A stretch of DNA of 64,000 bases from Rhizobium sp. BK316 (GCF_014193695.1 NZ_JACHZR010000001.1:533309-597308); one strand, 5' to 3'. Positions 17,961 through 27,346 are shown, counted from the first letter of the stretch. Numbers and translations: made by a program. Notes: generated from the letters alone by a model not told the origin.

Positions 17961-18669
17961 TCGGGCAGGTGAGGCGAGGGTCGTGCAGGCGGTGCATGGC
18001 CGCCATGAACGGCCGGCAGATCCGGCCTATCAGGCTGGTCTGGCCGAAGAACTCAAGCAATCATATGGACGTGCCGGCCTGATCGATCTCTACGGTCGCT
18101 TCGCAACCGGGGACGGTGTTGTCGACAGCCTTATGCGAAAAGCCATCTGGCAAGCCATCACGCGGAGCTGCGGCACCGGATTGCAGGTTGCAGGTGGTGC
18201 CGGTTTCAAGCATCCGGAAACGTTCGAAATCGGCAATGGCGTATTCATCGGCGCCCAGGCCTATATCCAGGGCCGCTTCGACGGCACCTGCAAGATCGGC
18301 AACAATGTCTGGATCGGCCCGATGGCCTATTTCGACGCCCGTGACCTGGAGATCGGGGATTCCGTCGGCTGGGGACCTGGAGCCAAGGTACTGGGCTCGA
18401 CCCACACGGCGCTGCCCGTGGACGTGCCGATCATTCGCACGGATCTTGAAATCAAACCGGTACGCATCGGCGCAGGGGCCGATATCGGAACGAATGCGAC
18501 CATTCTTCCCGGCGTGACCATCGGCGAAGGGGCGATCGTTGGAGCCGGAGCAATCGTTGTTTCCGACGTGGCGGCGTATTCGGTTGCCGCGGGTGTGCCG
18601 GCAAAACACATACGCTGGCGCAAGGAAGCTGATCCTGTGCTGGAAATCTCGCGTGGAGTAAAATCATGA
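17950..18669 (+). CDS. hexapeptide-repeat acyltransferase
   Basis: 239 aa. The N-terminal 90 residues are helical, and from about residue 95 a left-handed beta-helix appears (FEIGNGVFIGAQAYIQGRF, CKIGNNVWIGPMAYFDARD), with a DVPIIRTDLEIKPV loop and RIGAGADIGTNATILPGVTI at the end. This layout is that of WcaF/maltose O-acetyltransferase-like enzymes, so it probably O- or N-acylates a sugar of the repeat unit. The ATG at 17950 lies inside the end of the aminotransferase gene; the longer open frame upstream is a shadow of that gene. Acyl donor and target are unknown. Confidence 0.85.
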   Translation: MSASRAGEARVVQAVHGRHERPADPAYQAGLAEELKQSYGRAGLIDLYGRFATGDGVVDSLMRKAIWQAITRSCGTGLQVAGGAGFKHPETFEIGNGVFIGAQAYIQGRFDGTCKIGNNVWIGPMAYFDARDLEIGDSVGWGPGAKVLGSTHTALPVDVPIIRTDLEIKPVRIGAGADIGTNATILPGVTIGEGAIVGAGAIVVSDVAAYSVAAGVPAKHIRWRKEADPVLEISRGVKS

Positions 18670-19640
18670 AAAATCAACGAGTTCTTATAACGGGCGGAGC
18701 CGGCCTGATCGGTTCGCATATCGCCGATCTGGTTGCTTTGGAAAAGCCGCGCGAAATCATCATCCTCGACAATTTCGTGCGTGGACGCCGAGACAATCTC
18801 AGCACGGCAATAGCCAGCGGCTCCGTGAACATCATCGAGGGAGATATTCGCGACAGAGCGCTGCTTGCGAAAACCTTCGAAGGCGTCGACATCGTCTTTC
18901 ATCAGGCGGCCATTCGCATCACGCAATGCGCGGAAGAGCCAAGGCTCGCCTTCGATGTTCTGGCCGAGGGCACGTTCAATGTTCTCGAAGCAGCCGTCAA
19001 GGCGGGCGTATCGAAGGTGGTTGCTGCCTCCTCGGCCTCTGTGCTGGGCTTGGCCGAGAGCTTTCCGACCACCGAAGCGCATCATCCCTACAATAACAGG
19101 ACGATTTACGGCGCGGCCAAGACATTCAACGAGGGACTGCTCCGCAGCTTCGCGGACATGTACGGCCTGCGCTACGTGGCGCTGCGCTATTTCAATGTCT
19201 ACGGGCCGCGAATGGATGTTTACGGCGCCTATACGGAAGTGCTGATCCGTTGGATGGAGCGTCTGGCGGCTGGAATGCCGCCCCTCATCTATGGCGACGG
19301 TAGCCAGACGATGGACTTCGTCGATGCGCGCGACATCGCCCGGGCAAACCTGCTGGCTGCAAAGAGCGATGTCACGGATGAAGTGTTCAATGTCGCAAGC
19401 GGCAAGGAAATAAGCCTGCTGGAACTCGCGCAGATGCTGAGCAATATCATGGGAGTTTCACTCGAACCGCAGCACAAAGAGGCCCGCACGGTCAACGGCG
19501 TGACCCGTCGTCTTGCCGATATCCGCAAAGCCGAGAAGCTCCTCGGCTTCAAAGCGGAGATATCGATGGAGCAGGGGCTTCGCGACCTTGTTGCGTGGTG
19601 GCGGCTGAATACCGCCGTGGCAGGAGGCCAAGCTGCATGA
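18666..19640 (+). CDS. NAD-dependent sugar epimerase/dehydratase
   Basis: 324 aa extended SDR. Rossmann motif LITGGAGLIGSHIADLV at the N-terminus, catalytic YGAAK at TIYGAAKTFNEG (about residue 150), and VALRYFNVYGPRMDVYGAY, typical of UDP-glucose/UDP-GlcNAc 4-epimerases and dTDP-glucose dehydratase relatives. It provides the keto- or epimerised sugar for the aminotransferase that directly follows, with ATGA overlaps at both ends. Exact reaction uncertain; a 4-epimerase of UDP-GlcNAc(A) is the simplest guess. Confidence 0.88.
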   Translation: MKNQRVLITGGAGLIGSHIADLVALEKPREIIILDNFVRGRRDNLSTAIASGSVNIIEGDIRDRALLAKTFEGVDIVFHQAAIRITQCAEEPRLAFDVLAEGTFNVLEAAVKAGVSKVVAASSASVLGLAESFPTTEAHHPYNNRTIYGAAKTFNEGLLRSFADMYGLRYVALRYFNVYGPRMDVYGAYTEVLIRWMERLAAGMPPLIYGDGSQTMDFVDARDIARANLLAAKSDVTDEVFNVASGKEISLLELAQMLSNIMGVSLEPQHKEARTVNGVTRRLADIRKAEKLLGFKAEISMEQGLRDLVAWWRLNTAVAGGQAA

Positions 19641-20854
19641 GCCCGTCGCTATCTGCAATTCCCGTCGCCAAGCCCGTCCTCGGAGAGGAAGAGGCTGAAG
19701 CCGCGCGCCGCGTCATCTTGTCGGGATGGGTGACGCAGGGGCCGGAAGTCGCGGCTTTTGAGAAGGAATTCGCGGCCTTCGTCGGCACCGAGCACGCTTG
19801 CGCCGTTTCCAACTGCACAACCGCGCTTCATCTGGCCCTGATGGCGGTCGGCGTCAGTGCCGGCGATGAAGTCATCACGGTCAGCCATTCGTTCATCGCC
19901 ACCGCGAACGCTGTTCGATACTGCAATGCGGTACCCGTTTTCGTCGACATCGAGGCGGATGGTTACAACATCGACCCCAGCCTGATCGAAACAGCCATCA
20001 CGTCCCGCACCAAGGCGATCCTGTGCGTGCATCAGCTCGGCATGCCTTGCGATCTCCGCCCCATCGTGGAGATCGGCAAGCGCCATTCGATACCGGTTAT
20101 CGAAGATGCGGCCTGCGCGACAGGAAGCGAAATCCTGTGGGATGGGGGTTGGGAAAAGATCGGCAAATCGCATGGCGACATTGCCTGCTTCTCCTTCCAT
20201 CCCCGGAAGGTCGTCACGACAGGTGACGGCGGCATGTTGACCACGGCCAATCCCGAATATGACCGGAAATTCCGGCTGTGGCGCCAACATGGAATGAGCG
20301 TCACCGATACCATCAGGCATGGCTCGAAACAGGTGATTTTCGAGGACTATGACGAACTGGGCTACAACTACCGCATGACCGACCTTCAGGCGGCCGTCGG
20401 ACGAGAGCAGTTACGGCGGCTGCCTGAATTGATTGCGCAGCGAAGGCGGTTTGCCGAACAGTATTGCGAGCGCCTGTCCACAATCCCTGGTCTTTCGATT
20501 CCGATCGAACCCCGCTGGGCTCGCAGCAATTGGCAAAGCTTCTGTGTGCGATTGTCTGACGAAATTGACCAACGGGCGGTCATGCAGGCGCTGCTCGATC
20601 AAGGGATCTCGACCCGGCGCGGTGTGATGAACATTCATCTGGAAGGCGCCTATGCCGACCAGAGCTCCCATCGCGCTGCCAGCACCCTGACGCGAAGCGT
20701 ATCGGCGCAGCAGCAAACCATCATCCTGCCGCTTTATGCCCAGATGACGGAACTCGACATCGTCAGGGTCGTCGAGACACTGCGTCAGGCCATTGCTGAC
20801 GCCAACACCGGACGCGTCATCCGTCAACCCGAGCGGGGCGTCGTGCCCGCCTGA
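19637..20854 (+). CDS. DegT/DnrJ/EryC1 aminotransferase
   Basis: 405 aa, second PLP aminotransferase of the operon. Motifs: IPVAKPVLGEEEAEAARRVI, SNCTTALHLALMAVG, VIEDAACATGSEI, and ACFSFHPRKVVTTGDGGML with the PLP lysine in HPRK. It resembles perosamine/DesV/PseC-type enzymes acting on 4-keto sugars. The ATG at 19637 has AGGAGG 11 bases upstream and overlaps the epimerase stop. It is the last gene of the operon and is followed by a strong terminator. Product sugar not determinable. Confidence 0.9.
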   Translation: MSPSLSAIPVAKPVLGEEEAEAARRVILSGWVTQGPEVAAFEKEFAAFVGTEHACAVSNCTTALHLALMAVGVSAGDEVITVSHSFIATANAVRYCNAVPVFVDIEADGYNIDPSLIETAITSRTKAILCVHQLGMPCDLRPIVEIGKRHSIPVIEDAACATGSEILWDGGWEKIGKSHGDIACFSFHPRKVVTTGDGGMLTTANPEYDRKFRLWRQHGMSVTDTIRHGSKQVIFEDYDELGYNYRMTDLQAAVGREQLRRLPELIAQRRRFAEQYCERLSTIPGLSIPIEPRWARSNWQSFCVRLSDEIDQRAVMQALLDQGISTRRGVMNIHLEGAYADQSSHRAASTLTRSVSAQQQTIILPLYAQMTELDIVRVVETLRQAIADANTGRVIRQPERGVVPA

Positions 20855-20872
20855 TCTGATCCGTGGAATACA

Positions 20873-20918
20873 GCATAAAGAGACACGCGCATCACCTGAT
20901 GCGCGTGTCTCTTTATGC
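20873..20918. terminator. perfect 22-bp inverted repeat, bidirectional terminator
   Basis: Arms at 20873-20894 and 20897-20918 are fully complementary over 22 bases with only CC between them. The outer ends are rich in A on one side and T on the other (ATAAAGAG / CTCTTTAT), so each strand ends the hairpin with a short T-run. It lies between two convergent operons and includes the stop codon of the flippase gene (20913-20915), as expected for a shared terminator. Confidence 0.85.
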
Positions 20919-22421
20919 GGATTTCGTGATCCATCCTCTAACGACTGCGGGTACTGACTCCGGCGGAAGCAGATCAACCAACATGCGCAGCGAGTAAAGT
21001 CCACTCACAGCCACTGCGATGGAGCCAATTACCATCGCCGACCATGGTGGCAAGATCAAAAAGGCCGAAAACACCAATCCCGAGGCAGGCAGGAAAAGAA
21101 GCACGTGCCTGCGATTGGCGGCCGACCAGCGGAAGCCGGTAAACCGCCGTACGATCACGTAAATCAGAATACTATGCCAGACATAAAGGCCGAAAAACGC
21201 CATGCCGGCCCCCGGTGTGCCAAACTTTGACACGAAGAGCCATGCCAGCCCCACATGCACTGCCGTCGCTGCGACCTCCGTCCAGAAGAAGATCGTTTGC
21301 GCACCTTTTGCCACAACGATGAAACCCATCGGCCAGGCGACAATCCTGAGCATCATTCCAAGGCAGATCCAGCGCAGAAGCTCCACAGCCCCATGAAACT
21401 CAGCCGAATAGAACAGACTCATCACGAGCGGTGCGAGGGTCAAGGTAGCGAGCAGACCAGGGCCGGCCAACAGCAGGCTGATTTCCGCCTGCTCGTTGAC
21501 CAGTCGGTTGCACTCGGCATTGTTGTCTGCGGTTGCGGTCAGGCGCGGATAGAAGTCCGTGCTCATCGCCTGCAGGATGAAACCGGCATAAAGACCCCCA
21601 AGCGCCCAAGCCGCCTGATACAGTCCGGCCGCCGCTACGCCCCCGTCCTTCAGCACGATGATGCGGATGGCATAGGCGGCACCGAAAGTCAGAAGTCCGC
21701 TTGCCATGAATGCGAAACCGAGCCTGAGCAGAGCGGTCGCTTCCTGACCGAACTGGCGTGCCGACATCGGCGGGCGATCGGTGCAGATCTTTCGGCTGTA
21801 CCACCAGGTGGGAAGGATTGAAGCAGCTGCGATCACGACGAGAGACGGCGCGATGGCCTGTGCGCCGAACAGGTAGATCAGCGGGATGCTGACGACCGTT
21901 CCGAAGAGCCCCGAAAGCACGTTGATAAGGGCAAGACTTCCAATGTTCCGCATGCCCTGAATCAATGCAGTTTGTCCGGCAGAGACCACCCGGAAAAAAA
22001 CGGCCAGGGAAAGCAGTGCTATCCCGCCGACATGCCGGTAGTCGCCGAAGGTAAAATTCGAGACAGGAAACGCCAGTGCAGCAAGCAAGAGCGCACCCAG
22101 GAGCCCGAGCACCATCGATATGCGCCTGAGCGCTGTCGCGGACCGTGCAATCCTCTCCGCGTCGCTGGTGCCGGCAGCTTCGGCGATCTGGCGCACGCCG
22201 CTGCCACTCACCCCCAGACCCGCGATCGCTTGCGCCATGTCGATGATCGACCCGTAAAGGCCGATAAGTCCCACGCCTTCCGGCCCGAGCAGAACAGCCA
22301 GGGCCTTATTTCTGATAATACTGAGCGCGACGTTCACCAGCGAGGAGCCGCCCATCAGCATCGTCGATTTGAGGATCTGGGTATAGGTCTGGCCACGGGG
22401 GGGTATCATGCGCATGGTCAT
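20913..22421 (-). CDS. Wzx-like polysaccharide flippase (MOP/PST family)
   Basis: 502 aa integral membrane protein with about 12-14 hydrophobic segments. Features of the polysaccharide-transport branch of the MOP exporters: an N-terminal SSLVNVALSIIRNKALAVLL, GPEGVGLIGLYGSIIDMAQA and GVSGSGVRQIAEA. It would flip the undecaprenyl-linked repeat unit to the periplasm. Encoded convergently with the amino-sugar operon and read in the same direction as the export, transpeptidase and lipoprotein genes to its right. The last codons form one arm of a strong terminator hairpin. Confidence 0.88.
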   Translation of the reverse strand: MTMRMIPPRGQTYTQILKSTMLMGGSSLVNVALSIIRNKALAVLLGPEGVGLIGLYGSIIDMAQAIAGLGVSGSGVRQIAEAAGTSDAERIARSATALRRISMVLGLLGALLLAALAFPVSNFTFGDYRHVGGIALLSLAVFFRVVSAGQTALIQGMRNIGSLALINVLSGLFGTVVSIPLIYLFGAQAIAPSLVVIAAASILPTWWYSRKICTDRPPMSARQFGQEATALLRLGFAFMASGLLTFGAAYAIRIIVLKDGGVAAAGLYQAAWALGGLYAGFILQAMSTDFYPRLTATADNNAECNRLVNEQAEISLLLAGPGLLATLTLAPLVMSLFYSAEFHGAVELLRWICLGMMLRIVAWPMGFIVVAKGAQTIFFWTEVAATAVHVGLAWLFVSKFGTPGAGMAFFGLYVWHSILIYVIVRRFTGFRWSAANRRHVLLFLPASGLVFSAFLILPPWSAMVIGSIAVAVSGLYSLRMLVDLLPPESVPAVVRGWITKSA

Positions 22422-22479
22422 CGGATGCCCCTAGCCATTTGCTGCCAGCCAACCTGGTCGCAACCCATGCTTTCGTCGG

Positions 22480-23793
22480 TCACTGGCTGGCCCGATCTGC
22501 AAGCGCCGGGGTTTCTTCGGAAGGCTCGGCGGAATCGGGATCGGACGAGCTTCCCAAAATGTGAGGTTGGACCACTCTCACCACATCGCCAGGCTCCAAC
22601 GCCGTCGTTTCCGAGGCCGGGAATTGATTGATTTGTCCGTCATTTCGCCGACTGACGGTAAAGGTAAGCGGGAGTTCATCGCCAGGGTTTTTGGCGTCGT
22701 CGCCGGCGGCGAGCCCCTCGATGAGTAGTTTCTGCGTCAACTCCCGTTTCATTTTGAGCTGATCGAGATTTGCCCGTTCGGACTGCGCTTCGGTTGCGAT
22801 TTCGCTCCGGCGCGTATCGGCAAGCCCCTCGAGATTCCGCGTTGTCTCGCTGATGGCCTGGCGCCCCCGCATGATCGCGGTGACGAGGTCGAGCTTGTCG
22901 GCGCGGTAGGTCGTCAGCAGCCGTTGCAGGTCCATCTGCCGCGACGAGACCGTAAGGCCCTTCTCGACCAGCGTCTTAACACTGACCAGTTGGTCCTCGA
23001 CTGATTTGATATTGTCGTCTGCCCCCGCCACCTTTTCTTCCAACGTCGAAATTTCGGTATTCAGAAGATCACGCAGTTCCACGAGTGCCTTTGACTGCCT
23101 CTCCAGCGCGCTCGCGCGGGCCTGAAAAATGACCCGTTCCTCGTTATGGATCTCCGCTGCATATTGCTGGTCGCTGCCATCCGTCCGGTCGAAGGTTATT
23201 TCCTTCGCTCCGTCCATCTCCGCCTGAAGCCGCGACAGTTTCGCGGCGCTGCGCAGGATCGAGTGATCGGTTTCGCGCAATTCGCCTGCAAGCCGGATCG
23301 ACTGCGTTTGTTGCTCGCTTTTGGCGCGGACCGGGCCGCCGCCCATTGCGAGCGATTGCAGGACGGTAAGGCCGGGGCGGAATTTATACTCTCCCGGCTT
23401 GGCTACGTCTCCCACGACATAGATCGGCGGGTATTCGAGGATTTCGATCATCACCACAGGTGCCTGCATCAACCCGATCTTTTCCTGCAGACGCGCGGCA
23501 ATCTGGTTTGTGAGGCCGGCATTGTCGAGCTTGCCGACGGGAAGGGATCCAAGGAAGGGCAAGAAGACTGCGCCTTCATCCGAGACGGTGTATTCGCCAC
23601 CGATCGCATCCCATCGTTCATACTGGCCTTTGGATGGCATCCACTGGGCAATCGTCAGACGGATTTTCGTTTGGGGAGCGAAGGGAGTGTCGTCGGCGAG
23701 AGCCGGCAATACAGGTCCGGCAAGAAAGACGAGCGTACTGATGACAAACGTCGCACGAAAGAAGATGTGAGGAACGCGGTACGATAACTTCAT
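22480..23793 (-). CDS. polysaccharide biosynthesis/export protein (Wza/ExoF-like)
   Basis: 437 aa. An N-terminal signal peptide (FFRATFVISTLVFLAGPVLP, cut near ALADD) precedes the Poly_export domain: TKIRLTIAQWMP, GEYTVSDEGAVFLPFLG. A soluble ligand-binding beta-grasp region follows (YPPIYVVGDVAKPGEYKFRP, GLTVLQSLAMGGG). A long coiled coil spans about residues 170-340. No lipobox Cys is seen, unlike Wza itself; rhizobial ExoF-type proteins share this. The coiled coil may bridge the periplasm. It lies 58 bases upstream of the flippase and is probably cotranscribed with it. Confidence 0.88.
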   Translation of the reverse strand: MKLSYRVPHIFFRATFVISTLVFLAGPVLPALADDTPFAPQTKIRLTIAQWMPSKGQYERWDAIGGEYTVSDEGAVFLPFLGSLPVGKLDNAGLTNQIAARLQEKIGLMQAPVVMIEILEYPPIYVVGDVAKPGEYKFRPGLTVLQSLAMGGGPVRAKSEQQTQSIRLAGELRETDHSILRSAAKLSRLQAEMDGAKEITFDRTDGSDQQYAAEIHNEERVIFQARASALERQSKALVELRDLLNTEISTLEEKVAGADDNIKSVEDQLVSVKTLVEKGLTVSSRQMDLQRLLTTYRADKLDLVTAIMRGRQAISETTRNLEGLADTRRSEIATEAQSERANLDQLKMKRELTQKLLIEGLAAGDDAKNPGDELPLTFTVSRRNDGQINQFPASETTALEPGDVVRVVQPHILGSSSDPDSAEPSEETPALADRASQ

Positions 23794-24077
23794 CTACGTG
23801 TCCAGCCTGCAAAGCATCCTCAAGCGGATACAGGTTCAATGCGTTAGGCGTTGCGCGGACGACGGACGCGGGGTCCAACGCCGCAACGCCAGTGTGCGTT
23901 TTGACGGAGCCTTGAGGAAGGTGGAGGCCGGGTGTTTCGCTTCATCACTATTGATGAAACGGAGTAGGGCGCCTCACCCTGAGAGACCCGGAAGATATGC
24001 CTCCGGTTCATAAACGCTCGATTTCAGGCGGAGAGGCTGGGCGTTCGCATGCGAGATCGTAAGCAGACGAGGTCCAG

Positions 24078-24623
24078 TCAGGTCGCATCGGGCCCAGTGC
24101 GTAGATTAGCGACGACGCGCCGGTTCTGCACCTTGCAGGAACGCTCTGTGCAGTCGCGCACCTCCCGGTCCTCACCGTAACCCTTGGCCCACATCCGTTT
24201 TGGGTCCACGCCCTTCGAGGCCAGATAGACCATCGCCGCATCGGCGCGCTGCTGCGACAGGCTCTTCATTTTCGATACGGAACCCGAATCGTCGGCAAAT
24301 CCCTGCAGCTTGATCAGCCAGGCCGGATTCCTGTTCAGCCAGGCTGCCTGGTTGTCCAGCGTCGTCATCGCGACGGAGTCGAGTTTGGCGGAGTCCTGTG
24401 TGAAGTAGATACGCCGGCCGACGTTGAGGATGAAATCCTCTTCGCTGCCGGCCTTGACGCTTTCAAAACCGGGCGCCGGATCGTTTGTCTGTCCAGTCAA
24501 CGGCGCCGCGGGAGGTTCTTCCACGGAAGCGATATCTGTGGTGGTGCAGGCAGTGAGCGCCAAAAGCATGGCCGCGGCGATAAGACGCCTCGTATATCCA
24601 GACATCAACGTGATATTCCTCAT
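24078..24623 (-). CDS. OmpA-family peptidoglycan-binding lipoprotein
   Basis: 181 aa. A lipoprotein signal ends in the lipobox LTAC (Cys26), so lipid anchoring is expected. From about residue 65 the OmpA C-terminal domain is seen: RRIYFTQDSAKLDSVAMTTL, LIKLQGFADDSGS, and LSQQRADAAMVYL, holding the Asp and Arg that bind diaminopimelate. The ATG at 24623 overlaps the transpeptidase stop (ATGA); an internal ATG at 24605 after GAGG is an alternative that still leaves a good lipoprotein signal. Role: anchoring the outer membrane or an envelope complex to peptidoglycan. Confidence 0.88.
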   Translation of the reverse strand: MRNITLMSGYTRRLIAAAMLLALTACTTTDIASVEEPPAAPLTGQTNDPAPGFESVKAGSEEDFILNVGRRIYFTQDSAKLDSVAMTTLDNQAAWLNRNPAWLIKLQGFADDSGSVSKMKSLSQQRADAAMVYLASKGVDPKRMWAKGYGEDREVRDCTERSCKVQNRRVVANLRTGPDAT

Positions 24624-25291
24624 TCGACCGGGGTTGCCTGGCTGACCTCAGCGGCTGGCGCCTGGTCGGCAATATGCGGCAGGACCTGAACCGCGGTGCC
24701 GATCGGGCAGCGCTGATAAAGATCGATGGCATCTTCATTGAACATGCGGATGCAGCCACTGGAGGCATCCTTGCCGATACTCCAGGGCTCAAGCGTGCCG
24801 TGGAAGCGGTAGCCGGTGTCGACGCCGTCACGATGCAGGTACATGGCCCGGGGGCCGAGCGGGTTCTTCGGTGAACCCCCGGCCACGAATTCGGGCAGTT
24901 CGGGATGGCGCTTGCGCATCTCCGGCGGCGGTGTCCAGCGCGGCCAAAGTGATTTGCTGTCGATCGTAGCGCGGCCGAACCATTTGAAGCCCTCGCGGCC
25001 GACGCCGACGCCGTAGCGGATGGCTGTCTTATTCTCCATGATCAAATAGAGAAAATGATGCCGCGTATCGACAACAACGGTGCCGATCGGCTCGCTGCTG
25101 AAATATTTGACAACCTGACGCTGCCACTGTCTGTCGATCTTGGCGAAGTTGGTCGCCCTGAACGTCACGCCATTATCGGCGGCAGTGCCGGTAAAATAGG
25201 AGGCAGCCTGGGCAAAAGCCGGTTTTTGTACCGCGCCGGTGCCAAGCAATGCCAATCCACCAGCCAGAATATCCCTGCGGGTCCACACCAT
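24620..25291 (-). CDS. L,D-transpeptidase (YkuD domain)
   Basis: 223 aa. MVWTRRDILAGGLALLGTGA is a twin-arginine-like signal with cleavage near AFAQA. The YkuD catalytic domain fills the rest: GTVVVDTRHHFLYLIMEN, AIRYGVGVGREGF, and the active-site motif HGTLEPWSIG...SSGCIRM with catalytic Cys. Such enzymes make 3-3 peptidoglycan crosslinks or attach proteins to peptidoglycan. The start at 25291 follows GAGGGGGA; a 21-residue longer reading to 25354 would bury the signal. Coupled by ATGA overlap to the OmpA-like lipoprotein, a sensible functional pair. Confidence 0.92.
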   Translation of the reverse strand: MVWTRRDILAGGLALLGTGAVQKPAFAQAASYFTGTAADNGVTFRATNFAKIDRQWQRQVVKYFSSEPIGTVVVDTRHHFLYLIMENKTAIRYGVGVGREGFKWFGRATIDSKSLWPRWTPPPEMRKRHPELPEFVAGGSPKNPLGPRAMYLHRDGVDTGYRFHGTLEPWSIGKDASSGCIRMFNEDAIDLYQRCPIGTAVQVLPHIADQAPAAEVSQATPVE

Positions 25292-25699
25292 CGGCCATAT
25301 CCCCCTCAAAGCCAAGCAGCGCGGCGCCAGTAAATCAGATTTTTCATTTGCCACAACACAAAATTCTTCTCATCCCCCAAAGCTTGAGGTCGAGTTGCTG
25401 ATGCCTCGGGGTCGGTGTTGCTCTGATCGTTACTCGGCGAGAATGCCGCTATACCAAATTTCATAAGGAAATTGAAGGCGGCCACGAACTGTGTTGCCTG
25501 CGAATTTGGATCCCGGTTTCGCGCATAGAGTCGCGGATCGAACCGTTCGTTCAACTTAGAAATTCCTGCAAATTCAATCTTGGAAAAAACATGCTGGAAA
25601 TTGTCAAGTTTTTTTGGTTTACCTCTCACGTTGCGAAATAAGCGGAATTTGCAATCCGGCGTTTAGCCTGCCGTCGATTGTTCATTTCCGCGTTTCTTT
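25292..25699. other. divergent intergenic region upstream of the heme operon
   Basis: 408 bases, AT-rich in the 180 bases before the sigma-factor gene, without a supported ORF. An inverted repeat AATTTC-ATAAG-GAAATT at 25457-25473 could be an operator. I searched by eye for Irr- or RirA-type iron elements (TTTAGAA/TTCTAAA arms or TGA-N9-TCA) and found only partial matches such as CTTAGAAATTCC near 25553. Iron control is expected biologically but not shown by the sequence. Confidence 0.4.
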
Positions 25700-26212
25700 A
25701 TGGATATTGCTATGGGCATCAGGGAGGACGACCGGCGTTACGCGGTCTATGCGGCACATCGCTCCGACCTCATTCGATATGCTACGCCCATCGTCGGTTC
25801 GCGAGAGGAAGCTGAAGATCTCGTCCAGGAGGTCTTCATAAAATTCGTGCCGGAAGACGCAGCCACACCCCAGAAGTTGAAGGCCTATCTCTTCCGCATG
25901 GTGAGGAACCTCGCGCTCGACGTGCGCAGGCGCCAGAAGCGCGATTTGCGCGCCCGTCCGGAAGATACACCGTGGTGGGGACTTCCCCTGGATACGGGAA
26001 CGCCTGAGGAAAACGCGCTCTTCTGCGATCAGGTCAGACAGGTCGACGCAATCCTTTCGGCGATGCCGGACCAGGCACGCATCGCTGTCGAAATGCATCG
26101 CTTCGGCGGATACCGCTTGGAGGACATCGCCAGCCACCTCGACATTTCGGTGGCCGGCGTCCACAGGCTGATCAAGGCCGCAATTGTCGAATTCGCCAAA
26201 AAAATGGGATGA
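25700..26212 (+). CDS. ECF RNA polymerase sigma factor (FecI/HasI-like)
   Basis: 170 aa, two-domain ECF sigma factor. Region 2 is YATPIVGSREEAEDLVQEVF with the -10-binding helix, and region 4 is the helix-turn-helix GYRLEDIASHLDISVAGVHR. The FecI type is inferred from the adjacent FecR anti-sigma and TonB receptor: on heme-hemophore binding at the receptor the sigma factor would be released to transcribe the receptor operon. No good ribosome site precedes the ATG at 25700; an in-frame ATG at 25712 is an alternative. Position 1 of a hasISRADE-like gene order. Confidence 0.9.
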   Translation: MDIAMGIREDDRRYAVYAAHRSDLIRYATPIVGSREEAEDLVQEVFIKFVPEDAATPQKLKAYLFRMVRNLALDVRRRQKRDLRARPEDTPWWGLPLDTGTPEENALFCDQVRQVDAILSAMPDQARIAVEMHRFGGYRLEDIASHLDISVAGVHRLIKAAIVEFAKKMG

Positions 26213-26329
26213 TCCGCTAAAAATCTCGAATCCGCGTGAAAAAACCGGACGAGATAAACGTCATTATCCGTGAAGCGGTAAAACAGCGGGGATGCGACGT
26301 GGTTTGGCTACGGGAAAGATTGGGAACTG

Positions 26330-27346
26330 ATGGCCGTCGAACCGGATAAAAGGCCTGATGTTTCGGACGAGGCACTGGCGGCGGCGGCAGACTGGTTCCT
26401 TCTTCTGCAGGAAGGTCCCGAAGACGCCGACCTCAAAGCGCGCTTCGATCGCTGGCTGGGCAGCCATAGGGAACACCGCCTGGCCTGGGAGCGCACGGAG
26501 AAGGCATGGACCGCGATGGGGCAGGTCGTTCCGGCCATGCGATCGCAATGGGAATATGCGTCGAGATCGGCGGCCAGACCCGTCATGCGAAAACCGGCAG
26601 CGACTCGGCGTCGCGCGCCGTGGCGCCGGGTTGCCGTGGCAGCGGCGGCTGTGGCCGCGCTCTGTCTTGGGCTTGTCGTTGCGCCCGGCCTGATGCTTCG
26701 CTTGAGCGCCGACTATTCAACGTCCACGGCGGAGACCCGCACGATCACCCTTCAAGACGGCAGCACGGTAACGATGGCTGCCGCGACCTCGATTGCTTTG
26801 AACTACGGCGACGGACGGCGGGGCATCAAGCTTCTTGCCGGCGAGGCGTATTTCGAGGTGGCGCCGGATAGGGACAAACCCTTTACGGTGGAGGCAAATG
26901 GCGTCCGCGTCGATGTGCTTGGCACAGCCTTCGATGTGCAGCTCGCCGATGGGCTGACCAGCATTGCCCTTGCGCACGGTTCCGTTCAAGCCTCCATTGC
27001 GGGTTCGTCTGCGACCCCGCCCGAACGGCTGGTGCCCGGAGATCTGTTGACGGTCGATCCAAATAGCGCCGTCATGATGAAGGACACGATCCCGGTCGAT
27101 CAGATCGCCAACTGGCGCAATGGCGAACTTTACGTCGTGAACGCGACGCTTGCCTCGGTCATCGAGCAGATCCAGCGCTATCACCCCGCCTGGATATCGG
27201 TTCCCGACGCGACACTTGCCCATCAGCGGGTCACGGGCTTCTACAATCTCAGGCAACCCGATCAGGCGCTGCGAGCCCTGGTCGAACCTTATGGCGGCAA
27301 GGTCCGCTCAATATCCTCGCTCGCGCGCATCGTCAGCCGATTTTAG
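26330..27346 (+). CDS. FecR-family anti-sigma regulator (HasS-like)
   Basis: 338 aa inner-membrane signal transducer. Residues 10-70 are the cytoplasmic DUF4880 domain (AADWFLLLQEGPEDADLKAR, FDRWLGSHREHRLAWERTEK), one membrane segment follows at about 100-122, and then a periplasmic FecR domain (TRTITLQDGSTVTMAAATSI, GEAYFEVAPDRDKPFTVEAN, VDVLGTAFDVQ). The C-terminal part (TLASVIEQIQRYHPAWISVP, VTGFYNLRQPDQALRALV) is the secretin/TonB short-like region that contacts the receptor signalling domain. It holds the sigma factor inactive until the receptor signals. Confidence 0.92.
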   Translation: MAVEPDKRPDVSDEALAAAADWFLLLQEGPEDADLKARFDRWLGSHREHRLAWERTEKAWTAMGQVVPAMRSQWEYASRSAARPVMRKPAATRRRAPWRRVAVAAAAVAALCLGLVVAPGLMLRLSADYSTSTAETRTITLQDGSTVTMAAATSIALNYGDGRRGIKLLAGEAYFEVAPDRDKPFTVEANGVRVDVLGTAFDVQLADGLTSIALAHGSVQASIAGSSATPPERLVPGDLLTVDPNSAVMMKDTIPVDQIANWRNGELYVVNATLASVIEQIQRYHPAWISVPDATLAHQRVTGFYNLRQPDQALRALVEPYGGKVRSISSLARIVSRF

